From: Pseudobutyrivibrio sp.
GTDB lineage: Bacteria; Bacillota_A; Clostridia; Lachnospirales; Lachnospiraceae
Assembly (NCBI GenBank): GCA_024691465.1
Contig: JAILNO010000153.1
Coordinates: forward strand, 1-8,872
DNA: 8,872 bases
Reading direction: 5' to 3'
Shown: one piece after another, positions 1 to 6,612 of the stretch
How positions within the stretch are numbered: position 1 is the first letter of the stretch
Layout of the letters: every line of letters begins with the position of its first letter
The notes under the pieces: generated by a model
What the model saw: the letters and a program-made list of their open reading frames with translations, nothing else
Told to the model about the DNA's origin: nothing
Database searches by the model: none
Program-made: the position numbers and the translations under genes

Positions 1-223
1 CCTTAGGCTCTACATCGTTCATAAGAGCGCCATCGATGAGAAGCTCACCAGAAGAGATCTCCTCAAGACCTGCGATCATACGAAGTGTTGTAGACTTACC
101 ACAACCTGAAGGACCTACGAAGATGATGAACTCCTGATCCTTGATATCAAGGTTGAAATCCTTAACAGCCTGGAAGCCATTAGGATATACCTTATTAATG
201 TTTTTTAATTGAATGTCTGCCAT
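1..223 (-). CDS. Sugar ABC transporter ATP-binding protein, N-terminal part (cut by window edge)
   Basis: This is the first 74 residues of a cytoplasmic ABC ATPase; the rest lies beyond base 1. The protein opens MADIQLKNINKVYPNG and reaches a perfect Walker A motif, GPSGCGKST, at about residues 38-46, followed by LRMIAGLEEISSGELLIDG. The F-V-G-P-S-G-C-G-K-S-T-T-L-R-M-I-A-G-L-E wording is typical of the MalK/UgpC/MsmX group, which energises carbohydrate importers and in Firmicutes often serves several of them. The ATG at 221-223 is supported by AGAGGAT at 234-240 on the minus strand, at good spacing, and by a promoter further upstream. The Q-loop, signature motif, Walker B and any C-terminal regulatory domain are outside the window, so the substrate and the exact subfamily cannot be fixed. 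The gene is divergent from gdpP. Confidence 0.9.
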   Translation of the reverse strand, partial: MADIQLKNINKVYPNGFQAVKDFNLDIKDQEFIIFVGPSGCGKSTTLRMIAGLEEISSGELLIDGALMNDVEPK

Positions 224-274
224 AATAAAAATATCCTCTCTTTTAAAATTAGGGAAACCCCTTAACTAATAAAA

Positions 275-303
275 ATTATAAAAAAGAGGCCAATCAGGGA
301 CAA
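275..303 (-). promoter_or_regulatory. Sigma-A-type promoter for the ABC ATPase gene
   Basis: On the minus strand, TTGTCC (303-298) is followed after exactly 17 bases by a perfect TATAAT (280-275). Transcription would start near base 268, leaving a leader of about 45 bases before the ATG at 223. The match is seen directly; its activity is inferred. Confidence 0.7.
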
Positions 304-439
304 TGTTAGAATAACCAAAAAATACAAAAACCTTTCGTTATTTTAACAAGCTATTGTCGATAGTGCACAAAGGAGTGCCTTATAAATTGAGCAATTATTC
401 CATACTTAGCGAATAAAATATATAAAACTACCTTTCTTA

Positions 440-448
440 TGTTATAAT
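440..448 (+). promoter_or_regulatory. Extended -10 promoter of the gdpP-rplI-dnaB operon
   Basis: TGTTATAAT is an extended -10 element (TGn plus a perfect TATAAT at 443-448). No good -35 hexamer lies 16-18 bases upstream (the sequence there is AT-only), which fits an extended -10 promoter. Transcription would start near base 455, about 40 bases before the gdpP ATG. Confidence 0.6.
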
Positions 449-493
449 GGCTAGAGATTTGAGAGAATTAGTAACCCATCGGGAGAATTATTT

Positions 494-2551
494 ATGGAAG
501 CATTAAAGTATAGAAATCGTCTGAGAAGATATCTAAGATTTCCTTTATTCATGCTTATTATATTTTTAATAGGTTGTCTGGCAGTTAGCCTTATTGATAC
601 TAAGATTGCTGGTTTTATGACCATCTTCGTAATGATATATGGCGTCCTTATCTACATATATTATAGGGCTAACCTTAAATCCTTTAAAAATACGATAATT
701 GAATACGCTGTTCACTACGGCACAGTACAGAAGGAGCTCATTAAGAACTTCAGGTTACCTTATGTCCTGCTTGATTCTACAGGCAAGATCATATGGATGA
801 ATGAGCAGTTCTGCGCATTAGTTGATAAGAACAAGACTTATAACAAGTCCATTACTAGTATCTTTTCCGAAATCACCCGTGAGGGCATTGATCATGCCAA
901 GGATGATAATTTCGATATCCATATCGAATATAACGAGAGGAAGTATCTGGCATGCCTTCAGCGTCTTGATATGACAGAGCCTCTAGCAGGTAGCAACCTG
1001 GTATCTAATATGGAAGAAGCATCAGATGGATTGGTGGCAATTATTCTGTTCGACGAGACAGATATACAGGCAATCAAGGCTAAGATTGACGATCAAGCCA
1101 TGGTTACGGCACTTCTATATATAGATAATTATGATGAAGTATTCGATCAAGTAGAGAATGCTAAGCGTTCTATGTTGCTTGCTCTATTAGATAGGAAGAT
1201 TAACAAGTACTTCGGCGAGGCTGATGCAGTAGTTCGTCGTCTTGAGAAGGATAAATATTTCATAATGTTCCAGCACAAATATCTGGCACACTATGAGGAT
1301 GATAAGTTCTCTATTGTGGAGGATATTCCTGGAATCAAGATGGGCAATGACAAGGATATTACCATCAGTCTAGGTATAGGCCTTGGCAGCGATAGCTATA
1401 CACAGAATGCTCAGTATGCTCAGATGGCTATCGACTTAGCATTAGGTCGTGGTGGATGTCAGGTAGTTGTTAAGGATGGTCAGAACGTATCTTACTATGG
1501 TACACATGGTAAGGAAGTAGAACGTACCACTCGAGTTAAGGCCAGAGTCAAGGCACAGGCGCTTAGAGAGCTTATGGAATCTCGCGAGCGCATTATCGTA
1601 ATGGGACATAATCTATCCGATGCTGATTGCTTAGGTGCATCAGTGGGTGTGTTCTGTGCAGGTAGAGAGATTGGCAAGCCAGTCAATATTGTTATAGATA
1701 CAATTACCAGCTCCATGAGACCTGTAGTTGAGAGCTTCACTGAGAAGGACGAGTATCCAGATGATATGTTCATCACCAGCGAGCAGGCTATCAACTTATG
1801 TAACGACGATACACTTATAATGGTAGTTGATACCAACAGACCTAGCTACGTAGAGTGCCCAGGTCTTCTATATAAGAATAGGAATATAGTAGTTATTGAT
1901 CATCACCGCCAGGTGGAAGAGGTTATCGAGAATCCTATTCTTTCATATATTGAGCCTTATGCATCATCGGCTAGTGAGATGATTGCCGAGGTGTTACAGT
2001 ATTTTGCCGAGAAAATAACTATCAATCCTACTGAAGCGGATTGTATCTACGCTGGTATCTTAATTGATACTAACAACTTTATGACTAAGACAGGTGTGCG
2101 TACTTTTGAAGCAGCTGCCTTCCTACGTAGGAATGGTGCAGAAGTTACTCGAGTTCGTAAGATGCTTAGAGAGAATATGGAGACATACAAGGCACGTGCT
2201 GAGGTGGTTCGTAATGCCACCACATATCGTGGAGTATTTGCCATTGCAGAGTGCGAGCCAGATGGTAATCTCGAGAGTCCTACAGTAGTAGGTGCTCAGG
2301 CAGCTAATGAGCTTCTTAACATAGTAGGTATTAAGGCTTCATTCGTACTTACTAAGTTCATGGATAAGATATTTATCAGTTCACGCTCTATCGATGAGAT
2401 AGATGTTCAGAGCATTATGACACGATTAGGTGGCGGTGGCCATGTGAATATTGCAGGTGCTCAGATTCAGAACAGGACTATAGAGGAGGTTCGTGAGGAC
2501 CTTGAATCAACAATAGATAAAATGCTAGAAGAAGGAGAAATAAAACTATGA
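494..2551 (+). CDS. gdpP: Cyclic-di-AMP phosphodiesterase GdpP (YybT family)
   Basis: GdpP is a membrane-bound enzyme that hydrolyses the second messenger c-di-AMP to pApA, affecting potassium, osmotic and cell-wall homeostasis. The 685-residue length is near the family norm. Two membrane helices (about 17-36 and 38-57) come first, then a PAS-like sensor (about 85-190), a degenerate GGDEF domain (about 200-335) and a DHH/DHHA1 phosphodiesterase module (about 360-680). The metal ligands of the DHH module appear complete: GHNLSDAD at 371-378 (H372, D376, D378), D446 in VVDTNRP, DHH at 469-471, and D525 in ILIDTNNF. The substrate-binding GGGGH is at 646-650. One oddity is [10 protein letters not shown] at 318-327, where a D is usual in place of C322. 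The ATG is preceded by GGGAG (481-485), eight bases away. The stop overlaps the rplI start (ATGA), so translation is probably coupled. The gdpP-rplI-dnaB order is conserved in Firmicutes. Confidence 0.95.
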   Translation: MEALKYRNRLRRYLRFPLFMLIIFLIGCLAVSLIDTKIAGFMTIFVMIYGVLIYIYYRANLKSFKNTIIEYAVHYGTVQKELIKNFRLPYVLLDSTGKIIWMNEQFCALVDKNKTYNKSITSIFSEITREGIDHAKDDNFDIHIEYNERKYLACLQRLDMTEPLAGSNLVSNMEEASDGLVAIILFDETDIQAIKAKIDDQAMVTALLYIDNYDEVFDQVENAKRSMLLALLDRKINKYFGEADAVVRRLEKDKYFIMFQHKYLAHYEDDKFSIVEDIPGIKMGNDKDITISLGIGLGSDSYTQNAQYAQMAIDLALGRGGCQVVVKDGQNVSYYGTHGKEVERTTRVKARVKAQALRELMESRERIIVMGHNLSDADCLGASVGVFCAGREIGKPVNIVIDTITSSMRPVVESFTEKDEYPDDMFITSEQAINLCNDDTLIMVVDTNRPSYVECPGLLYKNRNIVVIDHHRQVEEVIENPILSYIEPYASSASEMIAEVLQYFAEKITINPTEADCIYAGILIDTNNFMTKTGVRTFEAAAFLRRNGAEVTRVRKMLRENMETYKARAEVVRNATTYRGVFAIAECEPDGNLESPTVVGAQAANELLNIVGIKASFVLTKFMDKIFISSRSIDEIDVQSIMTRLGGGGHVNIAGAQIQNRTIEEVREDLESTIDKMLEEGEIKL

Positions 2552-2994
2552 AAGTAATTCTACTTCAGGATGTTAAGTCCCTTGGTAAAAAGGGCGAGAT
2601 AGTGGAAGTCAACGAGGGATACGCCAGGAACATGCTCTTCAAGAAGAAGCTTGGCGTGGAAGCTACTAATTCAGCACTTAATGATTTGAAATTACAGAAT
2701 AAGCATGATGAGAAGGTTGCCCAGGAGAATTATGAGGCAGCACTTGCTTTTGAGAAAGAGATAGCAGAGTGGAAGGTAGAGACCACCATTAAGACAGGCG
2801 AGGGTGGCAGGACTTTCGGTTCTGTATCCACTAAGGAAATCGCTGAGGCTGCTAAGAAGCAGTACGGCAAAGAAATTGACAAGAAGAAAATCGTGCTAGA
2901 GGACCCAATCAGAGCACTTGGAACATATGAGGTAAAAGTTAAGCTTCACCCAAAGGTTGTTGCTACACTTAGAGTTCACGTGGGAGAGCAGTAA
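2548..2994 (+). CDS. rplI: 50S ribosomal protein bL9
   Basis: This is a large-subunit ribosomal protein that binds 23S rRNA and helps maintain reading frame and ribosome quality. At 148 residues it has standard bacterial length. The N-terminal RNA-binding lobe carries the family signature: [19 protein letters not shown], then the [10 protein letters not shown] stretch at about 21-30. A long charged helix (about 41-75) follows, then the C-terminal lobe, including [17 protein letters not shown] at about 83-99. The start ATG overlaps the gdpP stop by four bases. AGGAG at 2533-2537, inside the gdpP 3' end, gives a ten-base spacing. It lies between gdpP and dnaB, the order seen widely in Firmicutes, and nothing about it looks unusual. 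Confidence 0.97.
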   Translation: MKVILLQDVKSLGKKGEIVEVNEGYARNMLFKKKLGVEATNSALNDLKLQNKHDEKVAQENYEAALAFEKEIAEWKVETTIKTGEGGRTFGSVSTKEIAEAAKKQYGKEIDKKKIVLEDPIRALGTYEVKVKLHPKVVATLRVHVGEQ

Positions 2995-2996
2995 TA

Positions 2997-4346
2997 ATGG
3001 AAGACGTTATTCGCAGACAGATGCCTAATTCCTTAGAGGCAGAGCAGTCAGTTATCGGATCTATGATTGTTGATAGAGACGTGATAGTTGAGTGTTCAGA
3101 GATTCTCCTTAAGGAGGATTTCTACCATCAGCAGTATGGTATGCTTTTCGAGGCTATTGTAGAGCTATACAATGCAGGAGAGCCTGTGGATGAGGTAACT
3201 CTTCAGAACAAGCTTAAGGAGAAGGGAGTTCCACCAGAGGTGGCATCCCTTGAGTTCATCCAGGAGCTGGTACTTGGAGTTCCTACTACAGTTAATGCTA
3301 AAAGTTACGCCAATATCGTTAAGGATAAGGCAGTCCTTAGAAACATAATAAAGGTTAATCAGAATATCGAGAATATGTGCTTCGAGGGTACTGATGATGT
3401 GGAGACTATCCTCAATCAGACCGAGAAGGATATCTTTGCTTTAGTACAGAATCGTGGAGAGACAGATTACGTACCAATCAAGCAGGTAGTTATGAATGCC
3501 ATTGCCAAGATTGAGGCCGCATCTAAGCAGAAGGGATCCGTTACAGGTATTCCTACAGGATTCATCGACTTAGACAGGCAGACAGCGGGCTTGCAGCCAT
3601 CTGATCTGATTCTAATCGCAGCCCGTCCTTCCATGGGTAAGACTGCTTTCGTTCTTAACCTTGCCCAGCACATTACCATTCAGGAGCATCTGTGTGCGGC
3701 TATATTCTCACTTGAGATGTCAAAGGAGCAGTTGGTTAATCGTCTATTTGCCCTTGAGGCGAGAGTAGACGCCCAGAAGCTCAGGACAGGTAACTTGCAG
3801 GAGGCAGATTGGGAGAGCCTCACTATCGGAGCTGGTAAGATTGGTACATCCAAGCTTATTATCGACGATACACCAGGTATATCTATTAGTGCACTTCGTA
3901 GTAAGTGCAGGAAATATAAGATGGAGTTCGGTCTATCTATAATTATCATCGATTACTTGCAGTTGATGACAGGCTCAGGCAAGTCAGAGAGTAGACAGCA
4001 GGAGATTTCAGAGATCTCTCGTTCACTTAAGGCATTGGCTCGTGAGCTCAATGTACCAGTAATCGCACTTTCTCAGTTATCTCGAGCTGTTGAGCAGAGA
4101 CCAGACCACAGGCCTATGATGTCCGACTTGCGTGAGTCGGGAGCTATCGAGCAGGATGCGGATGTGGTTATGTTCATCTATCGTGACGATTACTATAATC
4201 ACGATACTGAGCTTAAGAATGTATCAGAGATTATTGTGGCTAAGCAGCGTAACGGTCCTATCGGAACCATAGAGCTTACCTGGCTTCCAGAATACACCAG
4301 ATTTGCAAATAGAGATCACAGTCAGTATTCTAATCACGACGAATAA
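2997..4346 (+). CDS. dnaB: Replicative DNA helicase DnaB (DnaC in Bacillus)
   Basis: This is the hexameric 5'-3' helicase of the replication fork; it encircles the lagging-strand template and works with primase and the loader. The 449-residue length is normal and no intein is present. The N-terminal helical domain (about 1-105) begins with the usual PNSLEAEQSVIGSM. A linker follows, then the RecA-like ATPase from about residue 180. Visible motifs are Walker A AARPSMGKT (208-216, K215), the catalytic glutamate E240 in FSLEMS, Walker B IIIIDYLQLM (D319), the ALSQLSR motif with Q360, and the arginine finger R418 in KQRNG. The ATG begins two bases after the rplI stop; GGGAG at 2982-2986 serves as ribosome binding site. 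It is the last gene of the operon, with a terminator stem starting immediately after its stop codon. Confidence 0.97.
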   Translation: MEDVIRRQMPNSLEAEQSVIGSMIVDRDVIVECSEILLKEDFYHQQYGMLFEAIVELYNAGEPVDEVTLQNKLKEKGVPPEVASLEFIQELVLGVPTTVNAKSYANIVKDKAVLRNIIKVNQNIENMCFEGTDDVETILNQTEKDIFALVQNRGETDYVPIKQVVMNAIAKIEAASKQKGSVTGIPTGFIDLDRQTAGLQPSDLILIAARPSMGKTAFVLNLAQHITIQEHLCAAIFSLEMSKEQLVNRLFALEARVDAQKLRTGNLQEADWESLTIGAGKIGTSKLIIDDTPGISISALRSKCRKYKMEFGLSIIIIDYLQLMTGSGKSESRQQEISEISRSLKALARELNVPVIALSQLSRAVEQRPDHRPMMSDLRESGAIEQDADVVMFIYRDDYYNHDTELKNVSEIIVAKQRNGPIGTIELTWLPEYTRFANRDHSQYSNHDE

Positions 4347-4370
4347 AGAGGGCATTTAGCCCTCTTTTTT
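4347..4370 (+). terminator. Rho-independent terminator of the gdpP-rplI-dnaB operon
   Basis: A perfect 7-bp stem, AGAGGGC (4347-4353) and GCCCTCT (4359-4365), closes a five-base ATTTA loop and runs into six Ts (4365-4370). It begins directly after the dnaB stop. On the minus strand it is followed by only a weak T-rich stretch (TTTATTC), so it may act less well on the convergent cassette. Confidence 0.93.
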
Positions 4371-4375
4371 AGTCC

Positions 4376-4395
4376 AATTGTATTCAAATACAATT
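4376..4395. repeat. Perfect 8-bp inverted repeat between convergent operons
   Basis: AATTGTAT (4376-4383) and ATACAATT (4388-4395) are perfect inverted copies around a TCAA loop. The stem is AT-rich and no T-tract follows on the minus strand, so it is not a standard terminator by itself. It might protect the 3' end of the minus-strand transcript. The TGA stop of the small candidate ORF 4384-4458 falls in the loop. Confidence 0.55.
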
Positions 4396-4458
4396 CATAT
4401 AAATATTATTTGTCTTTTTCTCGATTCCCTTGACAATACTGGAATCTCTTAGAATCAT
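4384..4458 (-). CDS. Possible 24-residue small protein, third gene of the minus-strand cassette
   Basis: I do not recognise this peptide. It starts MILRDSSIVKGIEKK and ends IYMNCI, with no membrane segment and a net basic middle. The case for it is positional: a strong Shine-Dalgarno, GGAAGGAG (4469-4462 on the minus strand), stands just before the ATG at 4458, and the ORF begins 16 bases after the stop of the MinD-like gene on the same strand. The case against it is the three-base spacing from AGGAG to ATG, which is shorter than ideal, and the small size, which makes chance plausible. It could be a real leaderless-size peptide or merely a 3' tail of the transcript. Confidence 0.25.
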   Translation of the reverse strand: MILRDSSIVKGIEKKTNNIYMNCI

Positions 4459-4474
4459 AAACTCCTTCCCGCAG

Positions 4475-5098
4475 CTACTCCAATATATAATACAGAGAAT
4501 TGAAATCATCCTCCGCAAGGCAGAAAGGATCATAGATGATAGGAAGTGAAACACTCTGGTATGGATATTCCTTTTTAAGCTCGCGTGCGTCAATTCTTCC
4601 TTTTATCAAGTATGTGATACTTGTTATGTTAATTTTTCCTTTCATGTTATTAATAAAAAGAAATAAATCCTTCTTACACCAAGGCTTCATGGAACCTATC
4701 ACCAATTGTTTCTGACATTGGTTGAAAACTAGGGCATTATCTGAGTTAAGTGTGGAAATATCCACAACTACATCACCGTCAAAGCTATTTATCAACTGAA
4801 GAGCTGTAGAAGAATCGCAGGAGAGTGCATAAATAACTCCCTTATACTTGTAGCAGGTCATATCGCCTAGCTTATATAGGTGTTCACCTACCATAGGCAA
4901 GAGACAGCTGCTTGAGTTAAGCTCGATATATAGAACTGGATGCTTCATGGCTGAATGTAGATAATTAGCAATACATAGGCACAAGTGTGTTGTTCCAAGC
5001 TTACTAGAAACGCCAGTGATTGATATTGTTTTTTTTGTTTTTCTATTTATTGACTTTGGTGTCTTCAACCTTTGTCTAAATATTGAAATCCTTTTCAT
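4475..5098 (-). CDS. MinD/ParA-like P-loop protein with a lysine-less Walker A
   Basis: This is a 207-residue cytoplasmic protein with no signal peptide or membrane helix. After a basic N-terminus (about 1-23) it has the start of a SIMIBI (MinD/ParA/TadZ-like) fold: the beta strand KTISITG, a P-loop-like GVSSKLGTTH (29-38), then helix LCLCIANYL and strand VLYIEL. A hydrophobic strand ending VVVDIS (about 109-115) sits where Walker B would be. Both lysines of the canonical MinD loop (KGGxGKT) are missing: S31 and T36 occupy their places, so normal ATP hydrolysis is doubtful. Its C-terminus (185-207) aligns without gaps to residues 412-434 of the upstream kinase fusion, which carries the same G-x-G-T-S-H type loop, so the two are probably paralogues. 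The ATG lies 23 bases inside the kinase gene, with no clear ribosome binding site nearby, suggesting translational coupling. Its function is unknown. Confidence 0.7.
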   Translation of the reverse strand: MKRISIFRQRLKTPKSINRKTKKTISITGVSSKLGTTHLCLCIANYLHSAMKHPVLYIELNSSSCLLPMVGEHLYKLGDMTCYKYKGVIYALSCDSSTALQLINSFDGDVVVDISTLNSDNALVFNQCQKQLVIGSMKPWCKKDLFLFINNMKGKINITSITYLIKGRIDARELKKEYPYQSVSLPIIYDPFCLAEDDFNSLYYILE

Positions 5099-6401
5099 GC
5101 TTTAAAATTGTAGAAAAAATCCTTTCTTCATCTTGAGACAATTTAATACTCCAAGGAACAAGTGGATATCGGTATACTTTCTTACCAATTGCTTTGGCTA
5201 GGGCTATAGTTCCTAATTTATTAGAAAAGTTACTAATAATGTAGACAGAGCTATCCTTAACCCATTTAGGCAAGTGATGATTCTTAAAAGGAGACGAGGT
5301 AGTTACATATAGAACTAGCCAGGCGTCCTTTATATGCATATCATTTGTTCCACAATCCAGGATGTATAATCCATCAGGAGGTGAGTAGCTTTTAACGGCG
5401 TCTCCATAATTGAGAATTCCTCTAAAGCTGTCGTGGTATAAAACACCTTCCTTGACTGTAGGCTTATTAAGATTGTTCCAAAGATGATGAACAGTATTAT
5501 TTTCAACATCCTTGTAATATGCGTTAATTTTTCTCTTATTGAGATAACGACATAGATTGATTGCTATGTGGCTGGTGCCGATACCATCATCTGCACCGAT
5601 TACTGCAATCTTCTTGCCGAGATAGCCTTTATCCGATTTTTCATTTACTCTAACTCCCTGTAGTTCAAGCAGTCGACTGCGCAATTCATCTATAGATTTA
5701 AGTCGCTTATCGACAGTAAAAGCTGTTGCTTGAGCTACTAGTTTTTTCAATCTAAAATCATCTTTTGCATAACTGTTAATCTGCATGAATTCAATTATCT
5801 TGCCGACGCTATATATATCACAGCGCTCATCTAGGCTATGGCCCTTTAGTTGCTCTGGTGCGGCCCAACTTACTGTGCCAAGGGGCATTACCCTTGCCGC
5901 TTCAGATTTCCTAATGGATATACCGAAGTCTATTAATCGTAACTTTTCACCCTGCAAAATAATATGCTCGGGCTTCATATCTCTATAAAGCACAGGCTCT
6001 GGTGTAGCATTGTGCAAAGCATATACGACATCGCATAGACTGATGGAAAGCCTAAGTAATTCGGCTTTAGTTAATTTAGTTTCTAACAGATACTCCCGAA
6101 GGGAAATTCCTTCAATAAATTCCTCAACTAGGTAGTACATTTCATCTGTATCTTCTACGCTATAAATGGTGGGTATTTGGGATGATTTAATCCCTTGTAA
6201 AAGATGTGCTTCGGATAGGATGCTGTGTGCATTAGGATGAGCTCTGTGAATAGCTTTAAGAATCCTAAGTGCTCCTATCTGTTTATAATTGACAAGTAAT
6301 ACTGCGGTAGCTGCTGTCTCGTGCAGTATTGAAATAACTTCATACTTGTCTTCAATACCTATAGGTATCAAACTATCAGCTCCTTCCATTCGGAAAGGCA
6401 T
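5076..6401 (-). CDS. Protein-kinase-like domain fused to a degenerate MinD/ParA-like domain
   Basis: This is a 441-residue soluble protein with two domains. Residues about 16-245 form a Hanks-type Ser/Thr kinase fold: alpha-C glutamate E64 (SEAHLLQGI), YRDMKPEHIIL at 139-149 (catalytic D141, K143), DFG at 158-160, a GT-x-x-W-x-APE stretch ending at 183, and D195 in DIYSVG. Several key positions are altered. The glycine loop reads HETAATAV (27-34) with no glycines, the VAIK lysine position is R46, and the catalytic-loop asparagine is H146. It may therefore be a pseudokinase or an atypical kinase. Residues about 262-441 are MinD/ParA-like, with loop GADDGIGTSH (269-278) lacking both lysines and a strand GLYILDCG (344-351). 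No membrane segment is seen. The next gene overlaps it by 23 bases. The ATG at 6401 has no clear ribosome binding site; an in-frame TTG at 6371 has one (AAGGAG, eight bases away) and may be the true start. A role in signalling or positioning is inference. Confidence 0.8.
   Translation of the reverse strand: MPFRMEGADSLIPIGIEDKYEVISILHETAATAVLLVNYKQIGALRILKAIHRAHPNAHSILSEAHLLQGIKSSQIPTIYSVEDTDEMYYLVEEFIEGISLREYLLETKLTKAELLRLSISLCDVVYALHNATPEPVLYRDMKPEHIILQGEKLRLIDFGISIRKSEAARVMPLGTVSWAAPEQLKGHSLDERCDIYSVGKIIEFMQINSYAKDDFRLKKLVAQATAFTVDKRLKSIDELRSRLLELQGVRVNEKSDKGYLGKKIAVIGADDGIGTSHIAINLCRYLNKRKINAYYKDVENNTVHHLWNNLNKPTVKEGVLYHDSFRGILNYGDAVKSYSPPDGLYILDCGTNDMHIKDAWLVLYVTTSSPFKNHHLPKWVKDSSVYIISNFSNKLGTIALAKAIGKKVYRYPLVPWSIKLSQDEERIFSTILKHEKDFNI
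6380..6385 (-). promoter_or_regulatory. Shine-Dalgarno favouring an internal TTG start of the kinase gene
   Basis: AAGGAG on the minus strand lies eight bases before the in-frame TTG at 6371-6369 (codon 11 of the longest reading). The upstream ATGs at 6401 and 6389 have no comparable site. Starting at TTG would give a protein beginning MIPIGIEDKYEV, a normal short lead into a kinase fold. Confidence 0.45.
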
Positions 6402-6430
6402 CTCGCAGATAAGTTTATATCATAGGACAA

Positions 6431-6436
6431 ATTATA
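6431..6436 (-). promoter_or_regulatory. Candidate -10 element of the kinase/MinD-like cassette
   Basis: A perfect TATAAT on the minus strand (6436-6431) lies 30 bases before the first ATG of the kinase gene and about 60 before the TTG alternative. No convincing -35 hexamer or TG extension is present, so the promoter may be weak or need an activator. Confidence 0.4.
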
Positions 6437-6528
6437 ATGCAAGCAAAAATTAAAAATTGTTATTTTTCTGTAACATTTTGCTTAATAAAAATTTAATACT
6501 TTTATCACCATTTATATGGCAACTATCC

Positions 6529-6557
6529 TTTACTTTCCGATATAATATATATATAAT
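6529..6557 (+). promoter_or_regulatory. Promoter of mecA
   Basis: TTTACT (6529-6534) is separated by exactly 17 bases from a perfect TATAAT (6552-6557). Another TATAAT at 6541-6546, within the same TA-rich run, lacks a -35. Transcription would start near 6564. This location places the promoter inside the upstream 52-codon reading-frame extension, which argues for translation from 6613. Confidence 0.65.
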
Positions 6558-6612
6558 TCGAATAAGTAAAAGCTACATAGCGCATCTTATTTCGATTCGG
6601 GAGGTGATTTTT

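Noticed and set aside
330..352. Possible cre or other catabolite operator around GTTATTTTAAC upstream of the ABC ATPase gene
   Set aside because: Only a 4-bp arm pairs well and the central CG of a cre site is absent.
1495..1836. Long minus-strand open frame inside gdpP, and similar antisense frames in dnaB, mecA and the last gene
   Set aside because: They lie opposite clearly conserved coding sequence, lack ribosome binding sites and show no recognisable domains.
4423..4446. Inverted repeat GATTCC...GGAATC as a terminator of the minus-strand cassette
   Set aside because: The stem is only 6 bp with a 12-base loop and no T-tract on the minus strand.
6541..6557. TA-repeat tract as a phase-variable microsatellite
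   Set aside because: It is short, interrupted and well explained by the mecA -10 element.
6457..6612. 52-codon N-terminal extension of the MecA reading frame
   Set aside because: It is AT-rich, contains the mecA promoter, and the near-perfect Shine-Dalgarno points to the ATG at 6613, where family similarity begins.
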